Notes under the pieces: generated by a model
What the model saw: the letters and a program-made list of their open reading frames with translations, nothing else
Databases searched by the model: none
What the model was told of the DNA's origin: nothing
Source: Pachyseris speciosa
Lineage: Eukaryota > Cnidaria > Anthozoa > Scleractinia > Pachyseridae
Length of the DNA stretch: 64,000 nucleotides
Assembly (NCBI GenBank): GCA_016490735.1
Contig: JAEMWC010001119.1
Location: 192,001 to 256,000, forward strand
Direction: 5' to 3'
Part shown: positions 11,340 to 22,904 of the stretch, one piece after another
Numbering within the stretch: position 1 is the stretch's first letter
Layout: the number at the start of each line of letters is the position of its first letter
Program-made: the position numbers and the translations under genes

Positions 11340-12530
11340 CTACCGACACTGTAATTGGTTACTAAATGTTTATTAGCGAGCTCAATAGCAGGGAAAATGT
11401 AAGATACGGAAAACAAAAAAATCCCAACTTGAAGAAATCTGGCAAATAATCAACTGAATTCATTGCATTTCAAGGTATATTCGTTTATTTTCTCCATTCT
11501 CATAAACGGTGACATGTTATGCTTATTTAGTTTTATTTTCTAAATATAACTTGGTTGGGAAAATAGGCAATGTCGCAGTTAGCACCTACAAATATACAAA
11601 CATTCAAGAGCCGAAGACCTAAAATATTAGACTCTTTTGAATCCTCAACATTTGAAGAAACCTAGCGAGTGATAACCAATAGTAAATATTGCATGATTTT
11701 CGTAAATTTAGTTAAGTGGAAATCACAGCGAATGAACGTGTCACGCCAGCACTGTCACGTGCCAATGCGTGTTCCATAAAGACTGAGAGGCTTGAATTCT
11801 AAAATTTATGAAGATAATCCAAGGTACGAGAGAGAATATCCCTTCTCTCGGCTATTTTTTTGTATGATAAATGGCTTAAGAAATTTTAAAACAAATCAGG
11901 GCAAGTAATTTTAAATGTTTTCTTTCTTGACACGCACTGAAATTTGAAAAGTACGCCATGTCGCAAGACTGAAAATGTCTTGGACGTTTAGTTTTCCCAA
12001 AAACTGAGTATTCACGGGCCGCCGGTAGATTTTTTATATGTTAGAAATGAAAGGCTAAGAATCACTAGAAATTATTTTTATTGGAAAAATAATGTGCACC
12101 AGCAGAGATTTTTGCCCTTGGATCTAGAGTAAAATTTATTAGAAACGACCTTGTTTTAGAATGGGCTCACATGGGGTCCTGTAAAAGTTTTGGAAAAGCC
12201 GAAGACAAAGTAAAGTTACCTTTTCTTAGAAGCCCAGATAGTATACTTTTACGAGATATCAAACAGGGTTTCATTTGTTTTGCTTTTATTGCTTTGCGAG
12301 GCTGCTCAACATTTGCAAAATTCGCTGATTTTGGGGTGGTGCCGAGCCTCCATATCGGCGAAATCAAACATTGCTCGATTTCTTGAAAAATGAAATTTGC
12401 TGCAACTTTTTAACTCCATTTTCGAAAATAGTTCTATACAGGGATTCTTTTAATGAAATAAAATGGAGGTCGAATTTTTTGAACTGTCGGACGATGTTTG
12501 ATATTTACAGGCACCGGCTCTTAAGTTTAC
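11340..12530. repeat. right subterminal inverted repeat of the TTAA element
   Basis: Partner of 2745-3930 in opposite orientation, with many small indels between the arms. The outer remainder of this end (12531-12699, 169 bp) has no counterpart at the left end (2221-2744) except the terminal GGTGGCCGAACA. Confidence 0.85.
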
Positions 12531-12703
12531 AACACACTATCATTTTAAGAAGAAAAATGCCTCATATAAAACCGCCTTAGAACAAAAAACTCATCACTCT
12601 TTCGGCTCCGTGTTTGTTGTTGTCTTATCCTTGTGCGCGCGCTGCCTCGTGTCACCACCAACGACTGGAGAGCGCGCGCGAAAACTGTGTTCGGCCACCT
12701 TAA

Positions 12704-12935
12704 GTGCAAATATGGCTCAGCCAGGAGTCGAACCTGGGTATCCAGATTACCGATCAGATGCCTTAACTACTAGGCCACTGAACCGACCACACGGGTAAAA
12801 CTTATTTTTACTGTACAAGTAAAGGTAGGGAGGGGATATATTAGCAACTGATAGGCTTAATTACTAAGGATCACCATCCTATTCCTGTTTGGATGGCGAC
12901 TCATTAGGGATTTCTGACAAAGTTAATTTAGGAAC
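12704..12935 (-). repeat. tRNA-derived SINE, copy 1 (split by the TTAA element)
   Basis: The tRNA-like head is at 12714-12784, read on -: an acceptor-type start GGTTCAGTGGCC, A box around TGGCCTAGTGG and B box GGTTCGACTCC. Its other side, CTAAGTAATTAA, ends at 2220, on the far side of the TTAA transposon. Body sequence continues to about 12935. Confidence 0.75.
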
Positions 12936-13200
12936 AGAAATCAACACAACTAAGTAATAAAGTGAAAATGTGGCTCAGCCAGGAATCGAACCTGGGTCTC
13001 CAGATTACCGGTCGGATGCCTTAACCACTAGGCCACTGAACCAACCACACTGGGAACATATATTTTTACTCTACGCACACAGTGTGGCCTTCTGATGGTC
13101 AGGTCCGAGGAGACAATTTCACATATTTTCTGCAATCAGGATCACGTTACTACTCCGCGGTTGATCGGTGATGCACGGCCAGACCCCCCTGGAGATATAT
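12936..13200 (-). repeat. tRNA-derived SINE, copy 2
   Basis: tRNA-like head 12972-13042 on -. The 7-bp acceptor arms GGTTCAG and CTGAGCC can pair (one G-T), the B box is GGTTCGATTCC, and the anticodon-position triplet reads GGT (Thr-like), though the anticodon stem has a mismatch and position 33 is C. The same body (GGTCCGAGGAGACAATTTCA) follows as in the 44-kb copies. This is a SINE head, not a functional tRNA gene. Confidence 0.8.
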
Positions 13201-13830
13201 ATATTCTGAGTTTTGACATATATTAGAACTCTTTCACTACAAGGCACTCGTCATTTTGTATTTTTATTATTTCTTTAGAGAAAGAAAGGTGTTGAGTGAA
13301 TCCGAGTTATGAATCCGCGAGATACTGGTCAGTAAGTTGTAAGACGCAACGCATGCGCATTAATTTGGGCTGTACCACCGTTGTATGTCCGCAATTAAAC
13401 CTGAGAGTTGCTTATTACTGTTACTGTTCTGCGTGCTCTTAACTGCCCGAAAGAAGCGGTTATCAACACCCTTAAAGAAAGCAAGCACAAAAACGACTTT
13501 TAACCGAAACAAACCGCGCCTGCTGACAGCAGGACAATACCAAAAGTGATGCTTGTGTATTATCTTAAAACCATAATCCAAGGGCCGTAGGGAAGGGGGG
13601 ATGCGAAGATGCCACGACGCGCGACAAATCGTACCGTCTAAATCACCCTTTAGAATTCTGACCTCAAAAGCGAGATTAGTGAAGTCTGATACTGTGATCA
13701 CGAGAATCGTCGCCCGCATTCGCGATGTTAAATACCAATTGAATAGATACATCATTAGACAAACGATAATGAATCGAAAATACAAACGCAAAAATCCCTA
13801 CCCAGACTCCTCTAGCCTAGGTACACTTTA
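13200..13830. other. non-coding stretch, nothing recognised
   Basis: A 143-codon open frame on - (13360-13791) has no recognisable domain, low-complexity hydrophobic start and no supporting context. I do not call it. Confidence 0.5.
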
Positions 13831-14337
13831 AGGACCGTTTAAAAGGCTTAAATATTTGCTTCAACGTGCGTTCAACACATTGTTGAACGAAATATCGAGT
13901 GCTTTTGAACAGGTCGTCTTACATTGTTGAAAGCGGAAAAAATTTTTGAAAGCTTGTTTGAAATCGTGTTGAATCGAATTTAAATCGGTTTAAACTTTCA
14001 TTCGGCATCGATTCAACTTTTCATTTGTTCTCGAAAATGTTGAATGGTGTTAAAGCCGTTTGAACACTCCGTTCAACAAGTATAGAGCACACACATGCTC
14101 ACCTTATGCTCACCAGGCAGCAAAATCTGGACGGGAGAAAGGAGAATCTGATTTCTAGTTTTTAGTAGTTCCAATCGAATTTCTCAAAGTGTTGGTTCCT
14201 TTGTTGGCGCAATGTTGAAACCGTTTGAAAGACCTCCGCACAATTTTGTTTCTGCTTCCAACATTTGCCCAACATTCGTGCAAATTTTGTTCAACGAGTG
14301 TTGGTCAAATGTTGAAACCGTTTAAACCGGCCTTTAC
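13831..14337. repeat. MITE-like element rich in CAACATTG/GTTGAA motifs
   Basis: Ends are imperfect inverted repeats (AAGGACCGTTTAAA at left, complement of AAGGCCGGTTTAAA at right). The interior has many copies of TTGTTGAA/TTCAACA in both directions. A target duplication is not clear. Confidence 0.55.
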
Positions 14338-14549
14338 TGAAGTTTTCACTTTTTTAACCTCTTTGGAGGGGGTGGGGGATGGTGGGATGTAAGGGCGTTT
14401 CTTTTGTTGTTGTTTATTTTGTTTTTCATTTTGTTTGTTTGAAATTGATTTTCACTTGCCGAGTAGCATGCTTTATTGTTGAATCGTTAATTTCATAGTG
14501 AAACCATGATTGCAAGTCGTCTACCAAACATTTGGTTATACTGTATGTA

Positions 14550-14625
14550 GGATCGATTTCCGCCGCTTACTTGGGTCCGGAGTATCGCGGACTCGTTTCC
14601 CGAAACAGTGGCTTGTAATCGAGCC
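14550..14625. repeat. 76-bp mini-MITE flanked by TA
   Basis: Shares the tip and next 30 bases (GATCGATTTCCGCCGCTTAC, then TTGGGTCCGG) with the foldback element at 25113-25213. The right tip GAGCC/TA is its inverse. Confidence 0.6.
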
Positions 14626-14849
14626 TAACTTATTACTTGCAGGGTAATTTCTGCGGACAAGCTTTAACTATCCATGGAACAGCCCAAACCACACTCACCA
14701 ACCGTTCGTGGGCCAACGCAATCGATAAAAATAACTTTACTACCAGGAAAGGTCTGAATTGCAATAGCCTACGTTAAAGAGCCAAATTAAGGCCGCGCAG
14801 GGCACTTAATCTCATTGCGTATGTATTTATTAAAAGAGATGTGCGAACC

Positions 14850-15550
14850 CATCCTCGGAGACCCATGGGCAGAGAGTCGGCTTGGGACGAAGATTCGGGA
14901 CGAGCGAAAGTTTACAAGACGGACAGGAGAGCCCCTGGGAACATTTCTTTATCGGACTCGTTCCAGAAGCTATTGAAATCCAGCTTCGTGATTGGGCGGA
15001 AATTTTCTGGCAAGGAATTCTTTTCTGCCCAATCGGCGATCAGCTTATATATCGCACTCCTTTCGTGACTCCTTACACCAACAAGTAAGCGGTCAATCTG
15101 CTGTCGACCATATTTTTAGTGGTTCCACTTGTCTCGTTCGTTCGACAGATTTATCCTACGAGGAACATTTTGGTGGCAAGGGCCCCACAAAACCCAGAAA
15201 TCCACAAATTAAAATTGAACTCAAGCAACAATCACTTGTAAGGAACTAGAAAAATCAAGATGAAGACCGACCGCTGGCATCCATCCGCGAACAACAGCAT
15301 GTAACTCGGTCTCTTTCTCTGGTTAGGATCATTGTTGTTTGGTTTGGGCTTTTTTCTCTGGTTTACGTACGGGCAGTGGGCCACTCCTGAAACTCTTCGG
15401 GGCGATGAATTTTCTGTTGCACGGGCCAGACAAGTTTGCCGATCGCGCGAGAAGCACGCAGCTCGGCGGTTTAATATTTTGCTCACGAAATCGAACCTTG
15501 CAATCACCCGTCTCAGCTCAATTTCGAGAGACCACGAAAAGGCCTTAGAG
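14850..15550. repeat. left TIR (~700 bp) of the 5.8-kb element
   Basis: Inverse of 19935-20642. Landmarks: GATTGGGCGGAAATTTTCTG near 14990 against its complement near 20490; the GGGCCAGACAAG stretch near 15420 against 20090. Confidence 0.85.
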
Positions 15551-16288
15551 AAAGTGTACAGTTCCACTGTGATCTATTGCAATGTTTTGATTTCATATTT
15601 TTGACTGGTATCTGTTGGCCAATATGCTTTACTTCCAAGGTGTGCATAAAAATGATTGCCTTGCAGTGTTGATAATTGCTAATTGTGTTGCACTGTACCT
15701 GCAAGATGCATGGTAATTTGCACAAGCTTTACATGAACTCTTTTACCACAGTGGTGCTGAGCTCAGATAAAAAGTTAATTAAAGTTGTAAAAACATGTTT
15801 TAGAGTGGGCTTTTGCAAAACCTTGCCGGAAACATTCACATTATGTTGACTGTGCTGCAACTTTTAGGTTGCAAAGTTTCAGATAAAGTTGTTTACAAGT
15901 TGATACAGGATGTTTAGTGTCTTGTATGCCCTCTTGTCTTTATAAGGCTCAAGTGTATCCATAATATAACAATTATTAAATTCCATTTTTGCATGATACA
16001 GTTGTAGTTGCCGTGACTGCTAAGCCAGTGGTACACCAGGAAAGGACTTGAATTCTCCCGTGAGACCACACCAATTTTGGAATGGGTTCTTCCTGTCACT
16101 GCCCTTTTCCTTGAAAAACATGAGAGAATGCTTTCAGTTAATTAAGGAACCATGTTTTCAGTTCCTCACATAATGTAAATGTGTTTGTGCCGAAAGACCC
16201 TCGATAACCACCTATTCAGCGACAAATCATTCTCAACTATACAGTTCACTGTAAACGTAAAGCTTGTGGGATGTGGCTGGAGTGACAA
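15551..16288. other. non-coding interior of the 5.8-kb element
   Basis: No ORF with support, RNA gene or repeat is recognised. Confidence 0.5.
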
Positions 16289-16645
16289 GGATACTTCACA
16301 AATTAATGTGATCAAGTAAGCTGAAGCCACTCAAAAGGCACTAAGGCCACAAGGTAGTAGGCATTACCCCTTAAATCTACCAAAGCAAAGATTGAGCCCA
16401 AGCATTAGCAGCCATGGACAGCTGTTTCGGCCTTGCTTGTTTTATGATATGTGGGTTCTTGAGCCTGAGCATTAGCTATGCCATGCTGATGAGGCCTAAC
16501 AAGGCCAAAACAGCTGTCCATGGCTGCTAATGCTTGGGCTCAATCTTTGCTTTGGTAGATTTAAGGGTAATGCCCGCTACCTTGTGGCCTTAGTGCCTTT
16601 TGAGTGGCTTCAGCTTACTTGATCACATTAATTTGTGAAGTATCC
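16289..16645. repeat. long inverted repeat (~147-bp arms, 64-bp loop)
   Basis: 16289-16435 and 16500-16645 are near-perfect reverse complements; I see about three differences by eye. A transcript would fold into a hairpin with ~145 base pairs. Confidence 0.9.
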
Positions 16646-16792
16646 TATACAGTTCACTGTGTCAAACAGTTAGGCTGATACAATGATATGGCTAAGTATA
16701 TATTTAAATTATTATAATTATATATAGTATAGTTAAAGGTAGGTTTCAAATTAAAGAACACTACACACAAATCATACCCATCACCTGAATAC

Positions 16793-18585
16793 AATTGAAG
16801 GGCTCAGTGGAAGAAGGGCATAAGTGACGATTTTGGTTATTTTGCTGACGTCCTCCAAATGAGCTGAAGTTTTGCATGTGGCCTTTGATACATTAGAAAA
16901 ACATTGCCCTATATTTCTTTCGCTTTTTTTACGCTCAGTTTTCGAGAAAACGCGGACCAAAATACGCATTCTACGCGTCACTTAGCACAGTCTTCCACCA
17001 AGCCCTTCTTATGAAAACTAAGCGCCAAATGTTCGTAATTGGCTTAAGACAACACGGAACGTCTCTGCTCAATAAGCCATAATGTGCTATATGACTTTTT
17101 GACTCATAAACAGCACACAAGGTGCCCAGCTGACTTGGAAATATGCCGGGTCTACTTGTTTTCTTGAATGCAGCACTTACTACAGGTGTTACTACCCGTG
17201 TTTTGCTTAATCGTAGCGCTCAGCAAGCTTGCTTGGCTCAGAAACAGTCCACAACATTCTTGGTTGACTTAAAACAGCACACAGAAGCCTTGGTTAACCT
17301 TAAGTCAGCGCGCAACGAGTTTGTCTGACTTGAAAACAGCATTCAAGGGGTTAGCGCTAACGTTAATTAAGTTAGACTTAACGGCGTTATTTGCATGTTC
17401 TGAAATTGAATCGTTAATGTCCTGTCATGCGTCACACAACTTGAAATACATTTTGCTGTTTATCTCGCGTGAAAATACTTCTTGCTGACGTTTAGCTCGC
17501 ATGAAAATGCTCTTTGGTGATGTTTACAAGCCTCCACGGAAGCGAAATAACCGAGGTCATCGCGGCAAAGTGATTTATGTGTGGATATTCGCCAGCATGT
17601 TTTAACCGGTTTACAAAACACCACACGATAACGAATGCATTTTCGCTTTTGGTATTTGCCACACGCGTCAACTTTTCCTTGCATTAATTTCAGGATACTC
17701 GTCGTAAGCGGACGGACTTTTCATCTTGCCGGTTTCCCTGTCTTCAATGATTTCTCCGTAATGTTTCCGAAGTGAAAATATCTATAGTACGCGTAGTCTG
17801 AGCGGATTTAATCCCGTTACGTCACCCGCGGGAACTTTTCACTGTGACAGCGCCCTCTGTGCCGCATTGAATTGTGGGAGAAAACTATGGCCTCCAAGCG
17901 CGGACAACTCTCATCAAACATCGGAGATTTTCAGCCTAAAGTCCAAAAACACCTCTCGTTTTCCGAACTTTTAGCACGGTAACCTTTGACAGACGGTCCG
18001 AGACTAGCAACGGAGGGCCGCTTTTAAGACGAGAGTTGCTTTCAGACTTTTTATCGCCTGGCCCCTTAATCTGTACTCCAAAACAGAGGGATTTCATGAT
18101 TTGGAAAGCACAGAGAAAACTTCTTTGGATTCTTTCAGAGAAGCTAGTGGCTTGCGGGTAATTCAAGACTTCATGATGTCTTTTTTACCACCAGGCGAGC
18201 AGGCAAACACTCGGGCGTAATGCGATTAAATGGAACTCAGTACCGATCGAGCTGACCTCAACCGCGTAAGTTTCGTATCAGTGAATCGATGTTTTAACCG
18301 CTAAACTTATAGTCTACGTCACACTATCAAACAATAAGTCCCTGCCAATCATTTCATGTCCAGTTTCAGTAATCCAAGCAGGAAAAACTGTGCTAAGTGA
18401 CGCGTAGAATGTGTATTTTGGTCCGCGTTTTGTCGAAAACTGAGCGTAAAACAAGCGAAAAGAATATAGGGCAATGTTTTTCTAATGTATCAAAGGCCAC
18501 ATGCAAAACTTCAGCTCATTTGGAGGACGTCAGCAAAATAACCAAAATCGTCACTTATGCCCTTCTTCCACTGAGCCCTTCAATT
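16793..18585. mobile_element. nested TIR element (1.8 kb)
   Basis: Inverted ends 16793-16991 and 18387-18585 (about 199 bp), starting AATTGAAGGGCTCAGTGGAA. Outside flanks are similar but not identical (ATACAA, TTACAA), so the target duplication is uncertain. It lies inside the 14850-20642 element. No transposase inside. Confidence 0.8.
17887..17982 (+). other. 31-codon ORF in a promoter-like context
   Basis: The ATG follows a GC-richer stretch with ACGTCA and reads MASKRGQLSSNIGDFQPK onward to a TAA at 17980. A possible splice donor (GGTAAC) overlaps the stop, so this might be a captured first exon of a host gene. No domain is recognised. Confidence 0.2.
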
Positions 18586-19934
18586 ACAAAATATGTTAAC
18601 ATGGTCACTCAAACGAGAAAATTTAGTAGCTTCTCAGTAAGATATCCCCTTTTAGATAAAGTGGAAACACACACACACACAAAATAATAAAATTTAACAA
18701 TGAAATAAAACTAGAAGGGATTGTTATTTCATGTATTTTTTGTTTGTTCAGAAGTTTTCTTGATAGTGAGATGTAACTTTAAATTCAAGTTTCCAATGTC
18801 ATCTATTTGAATATATATTGTAGTGATTATTTGTCACAAGCCTTATGGCCTCAGAGTTGTTATTAGGTTTTAGAGTAGCTGACTGGAATATAACAGAAGT
18901 GGCTTTTTTATGAGAATTTAAACAGCCTTCAAAAAATGTTGGAAACTTTTCATTGAAAAGCAGGTGGCTCAAAATTTAAAGAAGCCACTTTTTAGCCAGC
19001 TGCCAGCAATTCAGGAGAAGCCTACCTTGTACTAAATGAAATTTCCAATGAGTATACCCAAGATGAAACTGCACCCTCAGTTTCAGAGGGGGGTACAAAA
19101 AAAATTTAAAATCATTCAAAATTTAATTGTCCATCTGTTATCTGCTGGTCTTTCACTTTGCTTTTCTACAGCGGCCCAAAAGGGTCAATCACAAATCATT
19201 TTACCAAAACAAAAATCAGTTTCCCATAACACGAAACAGTTTCTCAAAACACAAACAATTTCCCGAACCACAAGTCAGTCTTAAACACAAGCCCTGTAAT
19301 GCTACAAAAGGTATCAGGTCAATACCGTACCCCAATTACCATGCAAAACATCTGCCACAAATCTGCTAAGGTCTCAAAAATTATGCTAACTCTACCAATA
19401 GTAAGGAAAACATTAAGTGTCTATATACTCATAAGAGTGATGATTTTTGTAAAATCTGTTTTCATCTTAACATAATACATGCCATTTTCCATTCCTTTCC
19501 CTCCAAAACACTGGAGTAGTTCCTATTCGAGTCTTACTCTATAGCCAAGGTAATCACCTATTTCAAAAGCATAATCTGAACTCACATCAACGTCAAAATG
19601 GCATCTGTATGCAAGAGAATGTCAGAGTATTGGGAAACTGTTTTTGATTTGATAAATTGGTTTGTGATTTCGGCCTCCGTACTTTTCCACACAAAAGCAG
19701 CTTTCCAGCCCAATGACCTTAGATACATACATTACTTTATTTACCCTCGGATTTTAGAGTAGCTTGTGCAGCTAACATATCCGAGCATTTAACCATCAGT
19801 TGAGAGATACATGTAGACCACCACACCGGGAACCACGTCCCCTACTCTTTTCCACTTAACCTGGTCTTTCATGATTGTCATAATATAAGTGGATGGAGAG
19901 ACAGCCACGACTACGGTAAATTATTTTAAACTGG
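18586..19934. other. non-coding interior of the 5.8-kb element
   Basis: AT-rich, with a (CA)n run near 18668-18681. No supported gene or repeat. Confidence 0.5.
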
Positions 19935-20642
19935 ATTTTCTTAGGCCATTTCAAGGTCTCTCTCGAAATTAAGCTGGGCTGAGCTGAGACGCGACTTCGA
20001 GTCGATTGTAAGCAGTGGACGGTTCGATTTCCTGAGCGAAACAAAATTCAACGGCTGCGTTTCACTCGCCCGATCGGTAAACTTGTCTGGCCTGTGCAAC
20101 AGAGATTCCATCGCCCCGAAAAGTTTCAGGAGCGGCCCACTGCCTGTGAATACACACGAGAAAAACAAAAGCTCATACCAAACAACAACAATTGTGGCCG
20201 AGTTGTCAACAATTCTTCGTATGAAGTTTACGATACCTGCGATCGGTCTTCATCTTGATTTTTCTAGTTCCTTACAAGTGATTTTTGCTTGAGTAGAAGT
20301 TGAATTTGTCGATATCTGAGTTTTGTGGGCCCCTTTCCACCATAAGTTTTCCTCGAAGTGCCGATACAGCGATCGAAAATATGGCTGACAGCAGATTTAA
20401 CGTTTGACTCTCGGTATAAGAAGTCACGAAAGGTGTGCGATGTATAAGCTGATCGCCGATTGGGCAGAAAAAAATTCCTTGCCAGAAAATTTCCGCCCAA
20501 TCAGGAAACTGTATTTCAATGGCTTCTGGAACTGGTCCGATAAAGAAATGTTCCCAGGGGCTCTCCCGACTGTCTTGTAAACTTTCGCTCGTCCCGAATC
20601 TTTGTCCCGTCCCGACTATCTGCCCCTGGGTCTCCGAGGATG
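19935..20642. repeat. right TIR (~700 bp) of the 5.8-kb element
   Basis: Inverse of 14850-15550, with scattered substitutions and small indels. Open frames in it are mirror images of frames in the left arm. Confidence 0.85.
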
Positions 20643-20984
20643 GTGCGAACCGTGCCACTGATTCCGACGATGCACGGAATATTCATGAGAAGAGTTTTTA
20701 CACTCTAAATTTATTCTAAATTAATTCAATACACTGTGTGTTCGGCGTATTACTAATTGCACGTGTGATTGAAATTTCGAAGCATGAACTTTTTGCATAT
20801 TTTTTAATACATTAGCCGACTCGCTCGATCTTTGGAGACGGAAAATACTGCAATTCTGTGTCCAAGTTTTCATCACCGATATAGAACTTCAGGAACTGAT
20901 CCACCTTTTTCTGTGATATGATAGAAGCATAACTGAAAAAAAAAAAACTTTACAAAGAAGATCAAACGCTTCACACAGCATGAA

Positions 20985-21190
20985 AAGGCGAATTTAAGTT
21001 GGAGTAATGTTAGCATAAATCCGCCGTGAAGTTCGGGTTTAAGAAGCTTTACGCTACATTTACATTATGTAAATTCCATCTTTACGCTACCTTTACTCGT
21101 AAACGTAAAGCTCGTGTAATGAGACTTCTTTAAGAGCCCTTTAAGCACTGTGTAAAGCAGGCGTAAAGTTTAGATTTACGAAGTTTTACA
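20985..21190. repeat. CGTAAA/TTTACG-rich segment, copy 1
   Basis: Dense TTTACG and CGTAAA motifs, with ACACAGCATGAAAA at its edge. A similar segment at 34570-34850 ends with the inverse, TTTTTTCATGCTGTGTC. Probably copies of one MITE family. Confidence 0.45.
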
Positions 21191-22079
21191 TGATGAACCA
21201 CACTTATTTGCAGCGTTTTTGGAGGAACTGATTTCTTTCTCAGATACAAAAAGATTCAAATCACAGGAATATGGAATAATAAATAAATTCTCATTTCATT
21301 GTTATGTGTCATGCCACTGGAACTCAGTGGGAGAATCTGGTAAACCAATCAGATCGCAAGAATGAACAACAGAGATGGTTAAAAACAATAACAAACGCAC
21401 GCAAGGCCTCTCGGATGAACATGGGTCTTTAAATGGATCCATCACAGTTCAGATCAAGAGAATTGTTGTCTTAAACTCAGAATATACAAATTCTATTTCT
21501 ACACTCTCACATAATTATCACAACAAACTTGAGCAGTTAAGAGATAACGGCTACAGTTATTTAAATGTGAAGTCCTAAAGACTATTAAGATTGACGGGAA
21601 GCATTTGGTGCCTGGACTTGAGAGGACGAGTTCTGAGCCCTCATAACAACTGTGAGCGTTAAGCATCTGCATAAAAAAAACTGAGGTTAAAATTAGTTTT
21701 CCAAGAGATCACTGTATTCAGTGATCTGTATTACTCCCTAATTTGTAGGAACAGTTTACAATGTGAAATACTCCATGACTGATCTTCAACTTTATTTTAA
21801 ATACACTGACAGAAATCAACAACACAAACAACCAAGACACGTAATCTATAGTCATAAAACAAATCGAGTCAAAATTGTCCCGTAGAACTAAAAGACATGT
21901 TTTTCCTTTAAAAAAGGTACTATTATGCCATGGGAAGGTTACAGAGTTCTCAGTACATTTAAACGGCCTGAAATTAGCTTGCAGTCTCGAGGAAAAAAGC
22001 ACATGGTCGATCTTCAGTCAAACATTTAAAGTCAATCGCTCATCAAAATTAATATAATTTGCTTTTAACTAAAGCTTAC
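21191..22079. other. non-coding stretch, nothing recognised
   Basis: Two short open frames (21375-21578 on +, 21718-22002 on -) have no domain or context support. Confidence 0.5.
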
Positions 22080-22385
22080 CTGTTTCAAAAGATCATTCAT
22101 CTGCTTTGTAGTGTTTCGAGACATCATTTTAAGCTTAAAACAAAGGAAAATTGGGAGAGATGTGCTTTGAACAACGTGAAAATCCGCCAGAATAAAGCAA
22201 CGGCTTTTTTCTGCGTAGGTACTTCATGTATGAGCCCTGAGTTCAGTGACTGCTGACCAAAACGGCTCATTCATTCCCAGTCTCTCTTGCCATTCAAAAT
22301 GGCTGCTGGTTTGAGTTTTCTTTCTCAATTTACGAGAACATGTATCGTGCAAAAGAGAGCAGAAATTATTTTCTGGATCAATTAA
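22080..22385. promoter_or_regulatory. bidirectional 5'-end module, copy A
   Basis: On - a candidate first exon 22127-22080 (MMSRNTTKQMNDLLKQ) ends at a CAG/GTAAGC donor. On + an ATG at 22299 starts MAAGLSFLSQF, open to 22385. Between them is CGGCTCATTCATTCCCAGTC. The same arrangement recurs at 27841-28206 (copy B). The shared layout suggests divergent transcription; gene identities are unknown. Confidence 0.45.
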
Positions 22386-22609
22386 CTCAGAGAAAATTGC
22401 CCTCTTGTAAAAAAGTAGTGCTTGCATTATAAAAACAAACTTCTGAGTACATGAATTGATTGATCTTCTGGCATGGAATAAACAAGCATATTGATGTAAG
22501 GAAAAGGTAAAATGTGGGTAGTGGAGCATGACTTACTTCCTTCTATACCCAGTCAGTGATTTACATTAATTTGTTTTGTTTTTAATAAAATGAAATAAAA
22601 AGACTTGAG

Positions 22610-22880
22610 GCCTCTGATCACTGACTTCCCAGAAATTCCTAGAAATTCCATGCTTTTCCCAAGCCATAACTGTGTTACAAAGTGAACATTCTTAAAAATT
22701 CTCAGACATTCTAAACTTCGTTTACTTAGAATCTTGGGAATTCCTAGGAATTCTAAACATGTACAAACCATTCCCAAAAATTCCCAGCAATTCCTAACCA
22801 ATTCATGCGTGTGTGATTTGCATTGTTTGGAATTTCTGGGAATTTCTGAGAATTCCTGGAAACATTTTGGAATTAATCAA
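22610..22880. repeat. GGAATTTC/GGAATTCC-rich segment
   Basis: Repeated GAATTCC, AAATTCC and GGAATTTC motifs at irregular spacing, directly before the GATC minisatellite. No gene. Confidence 0.6.
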
Positions 22881-22904
22881 CATAAAGACCGTTCAAAAGC
22901 TCTT

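Larger units (their letters stand above)
2221..12699 (+). mobile_element. complete DNA transposon with TTAA target duplication
   Basis: The element starts GGTGGCCGAACA at 2221 and ends with its reverse complement at 12699. TTAA lies directly outside both ends (2217-2220 and 12700-12703). Inside are subterminal inverted repeats of about 1.2 kb and one multi-exon gene on + (4205-10960). TTAA duplications are known from piggyBac, Kolobok and Sola3 elements; the encoded protein is not piggyBac-like, and I cannot decide the superfamily from sequence alone. The flanks, put together, match the 5' side of the SINE seen intact at 44780-44820, which supports the boundaries. A 1,161-bp TIR element sits inside the gene. 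Confidence 0.85.
14850..20642. mobile_element. 5.8-kb TIR element with 9-bp target duplication, no transposase found
   Basis: Terminal repeats about 14850-15550 and 19935-20642 are diverged reverse complements beginning CATCCTCGGAGACCCA. GTGCGAACC lies directly outside both ends (14841-14849 and 20643-20651). The ORFs in the arms are mirror images and not genes. The interior holds a long hairpin and a nested TIR element but no recognisable transposase. Long TIRs and a 9-bp duplication again suggest a Mutator-like, non-autonomous element (inference). Confidence 0.85.

Noticed and set aside
12171..12386. 71-codon frame conserved with 2879-3094
   Set aside because: The conservation is that of the subterminal inverted repeat as DNA; no coding signature beyond it.
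12714..13042. Two possible tRNA-Thr genes on -
   Set aside because: Anticodon-stem mismatch, C at position 33, and a shared non-tRNA body repeated elsewhere show SINE heads.
13360..13791. 143-codon open frame on -
   Set aside because: No domain, no splice or promoter context, and a competing frame on the other strand.
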